Shown here piece after piece: positions 11,066 through 19,307 of a DNA stretch of 64,000 nt. The stretch's first letter is position 1, and each line of letters starts with the position of its first letter. The stretch covers positions 246,782-310,781 of the forward strand of contig NZ_MUNQ01000010.1 of the NCBI RefSeq assembly GCF_002001165.1. The letters run 5' to 3'. The stretch comes from Rhodanobacter sp. C05 (GTDB taxonomy: Bacteria; Pseudomonadota; Gammaproteobacteria; Xanthomonadales; Rhodanobacteraceae). Below the pieces are notes generated by a model that was not told the origin of the DNA, made no database searches, and was given only the letters and a program-made list of their open reading frames with translations. A program made the translations under genes and the position numbers.

Positions 11066-11659
11066 ATGAGCGAGTCGCTTTCCGAGGCCAGCCTCGACCA
11101 GTTGTTCCGCAACGCCCGCACGTTCAATGCGTGGCTGCCGAAAGACGTGAGCGATGAACAGCTGCATCAGCTTTATGAACTGGCCAAGTTTGGTCCAACC
11201 AGTGCAAACGCATCGCCGATGCGCGTGGTGTTTGTGAAGTCGAAGGAGGCCAAGGCAAAGTTGGAGCCGTTCCTGTCCGAGGGCAACCGCGCCAAGACGA
11301 TGGAAGCGCCGGTGACGGCGATCATCGCCACCGACCATGAGTTCTACGAGCATCTGCCGAAGCTGTTTCCACACGCCGATGCGCGCAGCTGGTTCGTCGG
11401 CAATCAGCCCTTGATCGACACCACCGCATTTCGCAATGCGACCCTGCAAGGTGCCTACGTGCTGATGGCGGCGCGCGCGCTTGGACTCGATTGCGGTCCG
11501 ATGTCCGGTTATGACCAGGCCGGCGTGGATGCGGCATTCTTCGCCGACACCGCGGTCAAGTCGAATTTCCTGATCAGCATCGGTTACGGCGATGCCAGCC
11601 GTAATCTGTTTCCACGCAGTCCCCGCCTCACGTTTGACGAAGCCTGCACGATTGCTTGA
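11066..11659 (+). CDS. Malonic semialdehyde reductase RutE-type nitroreductase
   Basis: FMN-dependent NAD(P)H oxidoreductase of the RutE/HadB branch of the nitroreductase fold, 197 residues (E. coli RutE is 196). It probably reduces malonic semialdehyde or related aldehydes to 3-hydroxy acids. The ATG at 11066 follows GAGGA. N-terminal [16 protein letters not shown] and [16 protein letters not shown] (FMN-binding region), the central [19 protein letters not shown] and LISIGYGD are family features. No other pyrimidine-degradation (rut) genes lie nearby, so the physiological substrate is open. The yceI gene follows 52 bases downstream on the same strand and may be cotranscribed. Confidence 0.85.
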   Translation: MSESLSEASLDQLFRNARTFNAWLPKDVSDEQLHQLYELAKFGPTSANASPMRVVFVKSKEAKAKLEPFLSEGNRAKTMEAPVTAIIATDHEFYEHLPKLFPHADARSWFVGNQPLIDTTAFRNATLQGAYVLMAARALGLDCGPMSGYDQAGVDAAFFADTAVKSNFLISIGYGDASRNLFPRSPRLTFDEACTIA

Positions 11660-11711
11660 AAAATCCCCTGAAACTAATCCTGCATCCTCATTTCCCCAAG
11701 GAGTCACTTCC

Positions 11712-12305
11712 ATGCGCGCACTGAAATATCTCGTACTCGCCGGGCTGCTCGGCGCCGCTGTATCGGTGCAGGCTGCACCGGTCACCTACAAACTGGATCC
11801 TGGCCATACCATGGTGCTGTTCAGCTGGAACCATTTCGGTTATTCCAACCCGGTCGCTGATTTGGGCCTGGGCGACGGCACGCTGGTGTTCGATGAGCAG
11901 CATCCGGACCAGTCCAGTGTGGAGGTGACCTTGCCGCTGGCGAACCTCGACACTCATGTGCCGGCACTCGACAAGCACCTGAAGGAAGCCGATTTCTTCG
12001 ATGCCGACAAGTACCCGACAGTGACGTTCAAGAGCACCAAGGTGCAGCCGCTGGGTGGCCACAAGTTCAAGGTCACTGGCGACCTGACCGTGCATGGCGT
12101 GACCAAGTCGGTGGTGCTTGATGCCACGCTGAACAAGGTGGGTCCGCATCCGATGACCAAGGCCCAGGCGATTGGCTTCGATGCCACCGCGACACTGATG
12201 CGGAAAGATTTCGGTGTCGGCGCCTATGTGCCGAACGTCAGCGACGAGATCAAGATCCGCATCACTACCGAAGGTGCGGTGCCGAAAAACGACGCGGCAC
12301 AGTAA
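11712..12305 (+). CDS. YceI-family periplasmic lipocalin-like protein
   Basis: Secreted or periplasmic YceI domain protein of 197 residues. YceI barrels bind isoprenoid-type lipids such as polyprenyl chains; the biological role is poorly defined. The ATG at 11712 opens a signal peptide (MRALKYLVLAGLLGAAVSVQA, cut before APVTYKLDP). The domain follows at once, with the typical opening YKLDPGHTMVLFSWNHFGYS, central HLKEADFFDADKYPTVTFKS and late MRKDFGVG. It lies 52 bases after the nitroreductase gene and is closed by a strong terminator shared with the converging Yip1 gene. Confidence 0.9.
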   Translation: MRALKYLVLAGLLGAAVSVQAAPVTYKLDPGHTMVLFSWNHFGYSNPVADLGLGDGTLVFDEQHPDQSSVEVTLPLANLDTHVPALDKHLKEADFFDADKYPTVTFKSTKVQPLGGHKFKVTGDLTVHGVTKSVVLDATLNKVGPHPMTKAQAIGFDATATLMRKDFGVGAYVPNVSDEIKIRITTEGAVPKNDAAQ

Positions 12306-12316
12306 ATTTCTGAAGT

Positions 12317-12349
12317 AAAAAAACCGCGTCGGCATGGCGCGGTTTTTTT
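12317..12349. terminator. Bidirectional terminator between yceI and the Yip1-type gene
   Basis: A perfect 12-bp stem (A7 CCGCG with CGCGG T7) and a nine-base loop lie between two converging genes. With A-run and T-run on opposite sides it can end transcription in both directions. Confidence 0.85.
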
Positions 12350-12368
12350 ATGACGGATACCAACTGGA

Positions 12369-13634
12369 TCAGTTGGATTTCACGCCCGCATCCTTCAGCG
12401 ATTCCAGCTTGCTCAGGTCGATGGTGGCTACCGCCTGCTTCAATTGATCGATGCTGTCGGCGTTGCCGTTTGCCTTGACCGTGAAACGCTGGCCGAGCAC
12501 CATGCTGTACTCGCCGGATTTGGACTGGGTGTCCCACGCCTCGTGCACGATGTTGCCATTGGACGTGGAAGTCTTCTCGTAGCCGTGGTCGGTCTGTTTC
12601 TCTTCCTCCGGCGCCATTGCGGCGGCCATCGCCACAAATCCCTTGGCACCACCGGTATCCGTGACCTCCAGCGTGATGTGCTGGCCGCCGTCGCTGCTGT
12701 ATTCGGCGGTGGCATCGGAAACCTGCATGCCCATCGCGTTGTTGCGCTGGGCCGAGATGCTGGTGCGCTTGAGGTTGCCCAGGCTGTCGGGCAGGAAGGC
12801 CTTGATCTGATCCGGAGAGAGCGCTTCGACGCTGCCGTTGGTCCCGGATACGGCGCCCATCATCTTGCCCATCGCGGCCTGCTGTGCGTTGCTGTCGCCG
12901 GATTTCTGCGCAGCGTCGAGATCCTTGCCGGCCTGCGCCGCCTGCTGGCCCATCGCCGCCAGTTTGCCGAGCGCACTATTGCTGTCGACGCTGACGCTGC
13001 TGCCGTCACTGCTGGTGATATTCATGCCGCTCATGGCGCCGCCGCCAAGCGCGGCAACCGCGAAGACCGAGCCGATGACGATGCCGACGATCCAGCCCAG
13101 CACGATCGCGATGATCACGCTCACCGCGGTGTAGCCGGCAGCCTTGTCCGGCGGGCACTTCATGGTGTGCGGCAGGCCCAGGTAGAGCAGGTAGATCGAA
13201 TAGATGCCGCCGAGAATCGCGATGAGCCAGCCCAGCCAGGGCACGATCACGGCAATGCCGGCGACCCAGTAGGCCGTCCAGGCGTAGGCGACCGTCTTCA
13301 ACCCTTGCGTAGTGTCCTTCTGGCCGCCAAAACTGGGTGCCAACAGACTGATGATCAGTGCGACAACATAGGCGAGTACCAGGGTCAGCACATAACGCAA
13401 CAACATCTCGCCGATGCCGAAACCGATCGGCATGCGCACGGTGATGCCGAGAAAGCCGCTGCCGATCAGGCTGCCCTTGATGAAGCCGGCGATGGCCGGC
13501 AATGCCGCGAGGATCGCGATATAGCCGCTATACAGCCCGCTGACTGTGGCCGGTTCTGCTGCAGCAACCGGCCATTCGGTCTGGGGTGTCGTCAAGATGG
13601 CCTTGACGCGTTCAATGATCTTTCCAAAGTCCAT
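12369..13634 (-). CDS. Yip1-domain membrane protein with long soluble C-terminal extension
   Basis: 421-residue inner-membrane protein of unknown function. The ATG at 13634 is preceded by AGGAG at six bases. Residues about 1-205 form a Yip1-type domain, opening MDFGKIIERVKAILTTP with several hydrophobic helices (for example YIAILAALPAIAGFI, WLGWLIAILGGIYSIYLLYL, VSVIIAIVLGWIVGIVIG). The remaining half is soluble, Ala/Gln/Ser-rich (MGQQAAQAGKDLDAAQKSG) and ends in a compact domain containing GEYSMVLGQRFTVKANG. Family members with this tail are common in xanthomonad-type genomes as far as I recall. No pathway can be assigned from the neighbours. Confidence 0.8.
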   Translation of the reverse strand: MDFGKIIERVKAILTTPQTEWPVAAAEPATVSGLYSGYIAILAALPAIAGFIKGSLIGSGFLGITVRMPIGFGIGEMLLRYVLTLVLAYVVALIISLLAPSFGGQKDTTQGLKTVAYAWTAYWVAGIAVIVPWLGWLIAILGGIYSIYLLYLGLPHTMKCPPDKAAGYTAVSVIIAIVLGWIVGIVIGSVFAVAALGGGAMSGMNITSSDGSSVSVDSNSALGKLAAMGQQAAQAGKDLDAAQKSGDSNAQQAAMGKMMGAVSGTNGSVEALSPDQIKAFLPDSLGNLKRTSISAQRNNAMGMQVSDATAEYSSDGGQHITLEVTDTGGAKGFVAMAAAMAPEEEKQTDHGYEKTSTSNGNIVHEAWDTQSKSGEYSMVLGQRFTVKANGNADSIDQLKQAVATIDLSKLESLKDAGVKSN

Positions 13635-13822
13635 GGTTTGCTCCTGAACGAGTGAACCCCGGCGCAGGGCGTCGGGGACGAGGATGTGTGTCCGTGCGTG
13701 ACAAAGTTCACCTGAATCCAGTCGGCCCGATGCCACCGACCCCCCACGAGCCCCTTCCGCCCCCGGCAGAAGGCTGCAGCCTGCTACCATTTGCGGCCTG
13801 ATGTCCAGTCTGGAGTTCACCC

Positions 13823-14032
13823 ATGTCGCGTCCCCTTTCCGCGGCCGTGCCGCTGGTGCCGGCAAATGCCGAAAATCGTTACGAAGTGACGCGCAAGGAC
13901 CTGCCGTTGTCTTGCCCGATGCCGGGCATGGAACTGTGGAATTCGCATCCGAAGGTCTATCTGCCGATCGTCGATGACGGCGGCGAGTCAACCTGTGCCT
14001 ACTGTGGCGCGCATTACGTGCTGCGCGACTGA
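13823..14032 (+). CDS. CHCC-type zinc-finger domain protein
   Basis: 69-residue cytoplasmic protein with a zf-CHCC domain, related to the zinc-binding NDUFS6 subunit family of complex I. The ligand set is visible: Cys in LPLSCPMPGME, His in NSHPKVYLPI and the pair CAYC in the C-terminal CAYCGAHYVL. Small stand-alone versions are widespread in proteobacteria, usually with unknown function. It begins 188 bases from the divergent Yip1 gene and is followed by the glycan cluster. Confidence 0.87.
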   Translation: MSRPLSAAVPLVPANAENRYEVTRKDLPLSCPMPGMELWNSHPKVYLPIVDDGGESTCAYCGAHYVLRD

Positions 14033-14085
14033 TCGGCTGACTTTCTCCGGGTGGCTGGCGGCATTGTTTTTGCTTGCCTCAGGGA

Positions 14086-15237
14086 ATGAAAGCCTCCAGT
14101 CCAGAGCTCATGTCCAGCATTGTCGTTCCCGCCAGGCTGCTGACTGTGGTCCAGTTGATCCCCGCGCTGCATTCGGGCGGTGCGGAGCGCTCGGCGCTGG
14201 AGATTGCACGCGCGCTGGTGCAGGCGGGTCATCGTTCGGTGGTGATTTCGGCAGGCGGCCGATTGACCGAGCAACTGCTGGCCGAGGGCAGCGAGCACAT
14301 CACGCTGGATCTGGGCCGCAAGTCACTGGGCACGCTGACCCGCCTCAGCGCCTTGCGTCGGGTGCTGCATGAGCTCAAGCCCGACATCGTGCATGCCCGC
14401 TCGCGGCTGCCGGCCTGGATGGGTTGGTGGGCGTTGAAGGGGATGGCGCCGCGGCCGCATTTCATCACGACCGTGCACGGATTGAATTCGCCGGGCAGCT
14501 ACAGTGCGATCCTGTTGCGTGGCGAGCGGGTAATTGCGGTTTCGCAGACCGTGCGCGACTACGTGCTCAGCCATTACCGCTGGCTGGAGCCGGGCAAGGT
14601 AAAGGTGATACCGCGAGGCATCGATCCGGCGGCGTTTCCGTACGGGCACCGACCGGACGACGCGTGGCAGAAGGCTTTCTATGCGGAATTTCCGGCGCTG
14701 GCCGGCACCCCGTTGCTGACCATGCCTGCACGCGGCACCCGCCTGAAGGGTCACCATGACGCGATCGAGCTGCTGGCTGACCTGAAACGGCGTGGAATCG
14801 AGGCACGCTTGCTGCTGCTGGGCGTGGTCGAGCCAGGTCGCGAGGCCTATGTGAAGGAACTGCGCGAGTTGATCAGCACGCGCGGGGTGACCACGCAGGT
14901 GGTGCTGACGCCGCCGCGCAGCGATATCCGGGATATCTATGCGGTGTCGTCGCTGGTGCTGCAGCTGTCGAACAAGCCCGAATCGTTCGGACGCACCGTG
15001 ATCGAGGCATTGTCCCTGTGCCGGCCGGTACTTGGCTATGCACATGGTGGTGTCGGTGAGTTGCTGGCCGAGTTGTATCCGGCCGGACGCGTGCCGCCGG
15101 GGGATCGCGAACGGCTGGTGGAACGTGCTGCCGAGTTGTTGCGGGTTGCGCCGTCGATTTCGCCGCTGCAGAGCTACCGGCTGATCGACATGCAGCAGAC
15201 CACGCTGGCGCTTTACGACGAAGTGGTCGGCAGCTGA
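14086..15237 (+). CDS. Family 4 glycosyltransferase
   Basis: GT-B glycosyltransferase of about 383 residues, likely transferring a sugar during LPS core or surface polysaccharide assembly at the cytoplasmic face. The N-terminal acceptor domain has VVQLIPALHSGGAERSALEI. The C-terminal GT4 half has the donor-binding region with NKPESFGRTVIEALSLCRPV, where the E-x7-E pattern of retaining GT4 enzymes is seen. The start is uncertain: ATG 14086 (MKASSPELM) and ATG 14110 (MSSIVVPARL) are both possible and neither has a strong binding site. The O-antigen ligase gene follows 74 bases later, then a GT2 gene, so the three probably form one envelope-glycan unit. Confidence 0.85.
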   Translation: MKASSPELMSSIVVPARLLTVVQLIPALHSGGAERSALEIARALVQAGHRSVVISAGGRLTEQLLAEGSEHITLDLGRKSLGTLTRLSALRRVLHELKPDIVHARSRLPAWMGWWALKGMAPRPHFITTVHGLNSPGSYSAILLRGERVIAVSQTVRDYVLSHYRWLEPGKVKVIPRGIDPAAFPYGHRPDDAWQKAFYAEFPALAGTPLLTMPARGTRLKGHHDAIELLADLKRRGIEARLLLLGVVEPGREAYVKELRELISTRGVTTQVVLTPPRSDIRDIYAVSSLVLQLSNKPESFGRTVIEALSLCRPVLGYAHGGVGELLAELYPAGRVPPGDRERLVERAAELLRVAPSISPLQSYRLIDMQQTTLALYDEVVGS

Positions 15238-15311
15238 GCTTGTAGCGGGTTCCGAGTCGCCGGCATCCGCAGTCGCCTACAATGCGGGATCGCCTCCGTC
15301 CCGATCCGTGC

Positions 15312-16577
15312 ATGAATTCTTTCGGTACCTCACTCAAGGCAGCACTGCGTTCACCGCTGCTGCCGTACTGGCTGGTGGTCGCCTTGCTGCCGTTCGGGCG
15401 CAGTTCCGAACTGGGCACGTTCCTGTGCCTGCTTGGTGTAATCCTGCTGTTTGCGCGCGAGCCCCGGGCTCTGCAGCAGCATGCGGGCGCGCGCCTGCTG
15501 CTGTGGTTGCTGGGCGCCTACGCAGCTGCCGCGCTGTTGTCGGCATTCGATTCGGTGGTGCCGGGCAAAAGCTGGGGCACCGTGCTGGCTCTGCTGCGTT
15601 ACGTACCGCTTGGCCTGTATGCGTGCTTCGCGATCCGGCGTGACAACAAGTTGCAGGCGCTGTATGTGGCAGTGGCGCTGGTACTCGCGTTATGGACCAT
15701 GGATGCCTGGATGCAGGCGCTGACTGGCTGGAGCGTGGCCGGGCATGCCGAGGCTGAGCGTGTTTCCGGCATTTTCGGAGCCACCGACCTCAAGCTGGGT
15801 CCGACGCTGGCGGTGTTGTCGCCGTTTGCGTTGTGGGCGGCGCGACGGCGCTGGGGTTTGCCAGGTTTGCTGCTTGCGTTTGTACTGATGCTCGGGCCTG
15901 TATTGTTGGCAGGCTCGCGCGCGGCCTGGGCAAGTTACGCGTTGGTGGCGCTCGGTTTTGCCTGGCGCGAGGCACGCTCGCCACTGCGCTTTGCCGGATT
16001 CTGTGTGATCGGCGTGCTGCTGCTGGCGCTATCCGGCGGTATCGCCTGGAAAACCTCGACACGCTTCCAGATGCGGATGGATCGCACCCTGCTTGCCTTG
16101 CAAGGCACCGATCAATCCATCGATAGCGCACTCACTGGTCGGTTGGATATCTGGCAGACCAGCATGAAGATGATCGCAGCGCATCCAGTCAATGGCGTCG
16201 GCGTGCGCGGCTTCCGCTATGCCTATCCGCACTATGCGCCGGCGAACGATCACTTCCTCACCGACGAGTCCTGTGGTGTGGGTGAGGGTGCCTGCCATCC
16301 GCATCAGCTGGTGCTGGAGATACTCACCGAAACCGGTGGGCTCGGTTTGTCATTGTGGCTGGCTGGCGTCGTGCTGGCCTGGCGCGCTTGGCGCGTGGTA
16401 GGTGCCGCGGCGCGCACGCGGGCATTTCCCGCGACGCTGGCGCTTGGTGTGATGCTGTTTCCGCTGAATACCCATCTGGCCTTCTATTCGGCGTGGTGGG
16501 GTCTGCTGTTCGGCTGGCTGCTCGGCCTGTGGTGTGCTGCGCTTTATGTGGTCGGAGATGACGATGAGCCAGCGTGA
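15312..16577 (+). CDS. O-antigen ligase family polytopic membrane protein (WaaL/Wzy type)
   Basis: 421-residue inner-membrane protein with many hydrophobic helices and one large periplasmic loop between the late helices. That loop contains the O-antigen ligase signature NGVGVRGFRYAYPHYA and an HPHQLVLEILTETG motif with its key His/Glu. The fold joins polymerised or single-unit glycan from a lipid carrier to lipid A core (WaaL) or polymerises it (Wzy); which one cannot be told from sequence alone. The ATG at 15312 (MNSFGTSLKAAL) was chosen as the first Met before helix 1. The stop overlaps the following GT2 gene by 14 bases. Confidence 0.85.
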   Translation: MNSFGTSLKAALRSPLLPYWLVVALLPFGRSSELGTFLCLLGVILLFAREPRALQQHAGARLLLWLLGAYAAAALLSAFDSVVPGKSWGTVLALLRYVPLGLYACFAIRRDNKLQALYVAVALVLALWTMDAWMQALTGWSVAGHAEAERVSGIFGATDLKLGPTLAVLSPFALWAARRRWGLPGLLLAFVLMLGPVLLAGSRAAWASYALVALGFAWREARSPLRFAGFCVIGVLLLALSGGIAWKTSTRFQMRMDRTLLALQGTDQSIDSALTGRLDIWQTSMKMIAAHPVNGVGVRGFRYAYPHYAPANDHFLTDESCGVGEGACHPHQLVLEILTETGGLGLSLWLAGVVLAWRAWRVVGAAARTRAFPATLALGVMLFPLNTHLAFYSAWWGLLFGWLLGLWCAALYVVGDDDEPA

Positions 16578-17322
16578 GCCGTTGTCGGTCGTGGTGACCA
16601 CGATGAACAACGCCGGCACGCTCGACGCCTGCCTGCACTCGGTGGCCTGGGCCGACGAGATCGTGGTGCTGGACTCGGGTTCGACCGACGCCACGCTGGC
16701 GATTGCCGCGCACTACGGTGCACGCATCCATAGCCAGCCATTTGCCGGCTACAGCGCGCAGAAGCAGGCGGCGATCGACCTGGCCAGCCAACGGTGGGTG
16801 TTGTTGCTCGACTCCGATGAGTCGCTCACGCCGGCGGGCGCCGCCATCCTGCAGCAGACATTGCAGGCGCCAGTCCATGCGGGCTATCAGCTGTGGCGCC
16901 GCGAGTGGCAGTTCTGGCGCTGGCAGTCATTGCGCAGCCGGCTCAATCATTACGTACGGCTGTTCGACCGGCAGCACGCGCGGATGAGCGATCACCAGGT
17001 ACATGAAGCGGTGCTGGTGGATGGCCCGATTGGAGTGCTCGACGTAGTGATCGATCATGTCGGCGAACCCGATATTGCCGGACGAGTTGCCAAGGCCAAT
17101 CGCTATTCCACCATGCAGCTGGCGGATCTGGCTCCGCGCATGGTGTCCTGGTTGCGTCTGCGCATGGTGGTCTATCCGGCAGTGGCCTTCCTGCGCTACT
17201 ACGTGCTGCGCGGACATTACCGCTCGGGCTGGGCCGGCTTCATCGCCGCCCGGATCCACGCGTTCTATGCATTCCTGAAATACGCCAAGCTGTATGAGTT
17301 GCGTCGTCGGGAAACACGTTGA
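16564..17322 (+). CDS. Family 2 glycosyltransferase, WaaE/KdtX-like
   Basis: 252-residue GT-A glycosyltransferase resembling WaaE/KdtX enzymes that add glucose to the LPS inner core. The ATG at 16564 follows GGAG by six bases and lies inside the end of the ligase gene, indicating translational coupling. N-terminal LSVVVTTMNNAGTLDACL and the metal-binding stretch VVLDSGSTDAT, followed by LLLDSDESLTP, are typical. The C-terminus is basic and amphipathic (YRSGWAGFIAARIHAFYAF), as in membrane-associated members. The donor sugar is not deducible. It is the last gene before the accessory region. Confidence 0.87.
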   Translation: MSQREPLSVVVTTMNNAGTLDACLHSVAWADEIVVLDSGSTDATLAIAAHYGARIHSQPFAGYSAQKQAAIDLASQRWVLLLDSDESLTPAGAAILQQTLQAPVHAGYQLWRREWQFWRWQSLRSRLNHYVRLFDRQHARMSDHQVHEAVLVDGPIGVLDVVIDHVGEPDIAGRVAKANRYSTMQLADLAPRMVSWLRLRMVVYPAVAFLRYYVLRGHYRSGWAGFIAARIHAFYAFLKYAKLYELRRRETR

Positions 17323-17472
17323 TGTGCAGCGCGCATGGCGAGGAGAGCAGCGAAAACCATTCCTCAAAAAATCGAAGAGCCAGAAGGCGATTTCAGCTTG
17401 GCGGCATTGGTGCTTGATATTGATTGGGGCATGCTTGGGGGCATCGAGAACGCAAGAATGGTAGTGTGCAAT

Positions 17473-18813
17473 ATGCCCTTGACCCACGCCGCAATACGTA
17501 CTGCCAAGGTAGCCGAGAAGCCTCAGCGTCTATATGACGGTGGCGGCCTGTACGTGGAGGTGTCCCCGTCGGGAAGCAAGCTTTGGCGGCTGAAATATCG
17601 TTACGGTGGCAAAGAGAAACGCCTGTCACTGGGGGCTTACCCGGAAATCGGTCTGAAGGAGGCTCGCGGGAAGCGCGATGCGGCTCGTTTGATGCTGGCT
17701 GACGGGCTCGATCCAGGCGAGCATCGAAAGATTGCAAAGGTAGCCGGCGCCAAGATCATCGACCCGGAGACCCTGGCCAGGGCGCCTATGCAGGGACGGG
17801 TCGCGTTGCCGTCACCTACTGGAGCGAGATCGCTGGAGGCTCTTGGCATCAGTGAACTGGAAGAGCGGGCTTATTGCATTGTCCTGGAGCACCATACGGC
17901 AACGATGGAAGATGTGGCCGCTGTGCTTGGCCTGCCATCGGACAAAGCGCAGTGGTTGCTTGACGCTATTGAATCCTATGGACTGGCATCACACTCACCT
18001 GAACGGCCACCGCGCTATATCGCCGTTCCGCCGGAAGTCGCTGTTGAAGCGCTGATCAATCAACGTCAATCGGCGCTTGAAAAGGCACGACTCGCCATAC
18101 CTGAACTCAAGAGCCGGGCCAAGCTGAACGTGGGCGCGGAAGAACGTGAGCAAGTGGTGGAAGTCATCAACAGCGGTGCCGTACTCGCCCAAGTCGTTGA
18201 TCGCTTGTTCAAGACAGTCAAGCACGAAATCATTGGTTTCCAACGTGCTCCACTTTATTTTCCGCGCGACTCGGAACCGGTGCTACCAGGCACGCAAGCA
18301 AAAGTCGTGTCCGACGCCAGCTTTCTTGAGTTACCAGGTGCGATCGAGAGTTTGCGGCACTCGATAGAAATGGGCGAAGAGGCCAGAACCTGCGCAGTAC
18401 TTCCGTTCAAGATGCTTGTGGTCGATCGGCGCCTTGGTCTTATCAATTTACATTCCGACAATATGGGCGGCGCTGCCTTGCTGGTCCGCCCGTCTGCCTT
18501 GCTTGATGCAATGTGCATGCTTTTTGATCTGGTCTGGGAGCGTGCAACGCCCTTCGTGACGGAAACTTCCGGGACGCTGGATGCGAATCATTGCCCCTCT
18601 CGCTTGACGAAGGCGGCGGAGCAGTTGATTCCCTTGTTGGCGGCAGGGCTCAACGATAAAACCATCGCCGCTGAAATGAACATATCGGCGATGACGCTCA
18701 ATCGACGTGTTGGTGAGCTTTTGAAGCATTACGGGATACGTACGCGCTTCCAGCTGGGCTGGCATGCAGCTATGGACATGCATCCGACCGGCAGGCTGCA
18801 AGCCAAGGGATAG
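17473..18813 (+). CDS. Chimera: integrase arm domain (DUF4102) fused to TrmB-like/LuxR-type HTH regulator
   Basis: 446 residues from the ATG at 17473; the frame is also open from an ATG at 17335. Residues 1-92 are the arm-type DNA-binding domain of a P4/CP4-57-type tyrosine integrase (RLYDGGGLYVEVSPSGSKLW, RLSLGAYPEIGLKEAR, DGLDPGEHRK). The recombinase core with its R-H-R-Y residues is absent. After a short linker the protein becomes a regulator: a TrmB-like winged helix (LGISELEERAYCIVLEHH), a central sensing region and a C-terminal LuxR-type helix-turn-helix (LNDKTIAAEMNISAMTLNRR). An internal ATG at 17788 with AGGG six bases before it could start the regulator alone. Base composition looks less GC-rich than the flanks. 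It probably controls the downstream peptidase array; this is inference from position. Confidence 0.72.
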   Translation: MPLTHAAIRTAKVAEKPQRLYDGGGLYVEVSPSGSKLWRLKYRYGGKEKRLSLGAYPEIGLKEARGKRDAARLMLADGLDPGEHRKIAKVAGAKIIDPETLARAPMQGRVALPSPTGARSLEALGISELEERAYCIVLEHHTATMEDVAAVLGLPSDKAQWLLDAIESYGLASHSPERPPRYIAVPPEVAVEALINQRQSALEKARLAIPELKSRAKLNVGAEEREQVVEVINSGAVLAQVVDRLFKTVKHEIIGFQRAPLYFPRDSEPVLPGTQAKVVSDASFLELPGAIESLRHSIEMGEEARTCAVLPFKMLVVDRRLGLINLHSDNMGGAALLVRPSALLDAMCMLFDLVWERATPFVTETSGTLDANHCPSRLTKAAEQLIPLLAAGLNDKTIAAEMNISAMTLNRRVGELLKHYGIRTRFQLGWHAAMDMHPTGRLQAKG

Positions 18814-18894
18814 CAAACGGCTGTCTGATGGAACGTGTCTTGCGGCAAGCTGGCGCAAGTTGTTTCGCCTCATTCAAATAGCCGGCTAAACGGC

Positions 18895-18910
18895 TGGTAG
18901 ATATCTACCA
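18895..18910. promoter_or_regulatory. 16-bp perfect palindrome, candidate operator
   Basis: TGGTAGATATCTACCA is a perfect palindrome. It lies 82 bases after the chimeric regulator's stop and about 400 bases before the first peptidase start. Size and symmetry suit a dimeric helix-turn-helix regulator. Function is inferred only. Confidence 0.5.
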
Positions 18911-19228
18911 AAGTGGGAAATCCATCAGCGCATTCGGTTGCGCGCGTCCGTGCTGGTGTCAATACTCGGCTCGACGGCAGGGAAAAGACGGCTTCAAGAC
19001 AGGATGGTTTCCAAAGCATTGTCGGGGGAGTGTTTGCCGGCAGCCGCAATGTCCTGGGGATACCGCCGTAGATCTTGTTCAGTGTGCTGGCGCTCTTTGG
19101 CGATCCATACCGCCAAGGACCGGAGGAGTGTGTGCAACGCGCATTGAACAAGTATGGATGTTTTGCCTTCCGGGTTGAATTTACCTGAGCGGTGCAAGAC
19201 GCCACAGGACGTGGCAACGCTGTACAGG

Positions 19229-19307
19229 CAAGGTGCTGTTCGCAAGATAGATCCAGCAAGTGCGCCATCGACTTTTGACCAACTTACGCAACGGGGTTGT
19301 ATCCACC
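19229..19307 (+). repeat. Conserved S53 leader element, copy A
   Basis: A sequence beginning AAGGTGCTGTTCGCAA and ending just before the start codon with a GACCAACTTAC segment. It recurs upstream of peptidases C and D, and in part of B. It is non-coding and ends at the ATG. Confidence 0.7.

Larger units (their letters stand above)
18814..19307. other. 494-base intergenic region before the S53 array
   Basis: No supported gene. It contains the 16-bp palindrome at 18895-18910 and, at its right end, the conserved peptidase leader (19229-19307). The remainder has short frames with no family resemblance. Confidence 0.6.

Noticed and set aside
17335..17472. N-terminal 46 codons before the integrase-like part
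   Set aside because: No ribosome-binding site at 17335 and the sequence precedes the normal integrase start MPLTHAAIRTAK, so it is probably upstream non-coding sequence.
17323..19307. Possible integration site or tRNA for the integrase remnant
   Set aside because: No tRNA-like sequence or direct repeats flanking the region were seen by eye.
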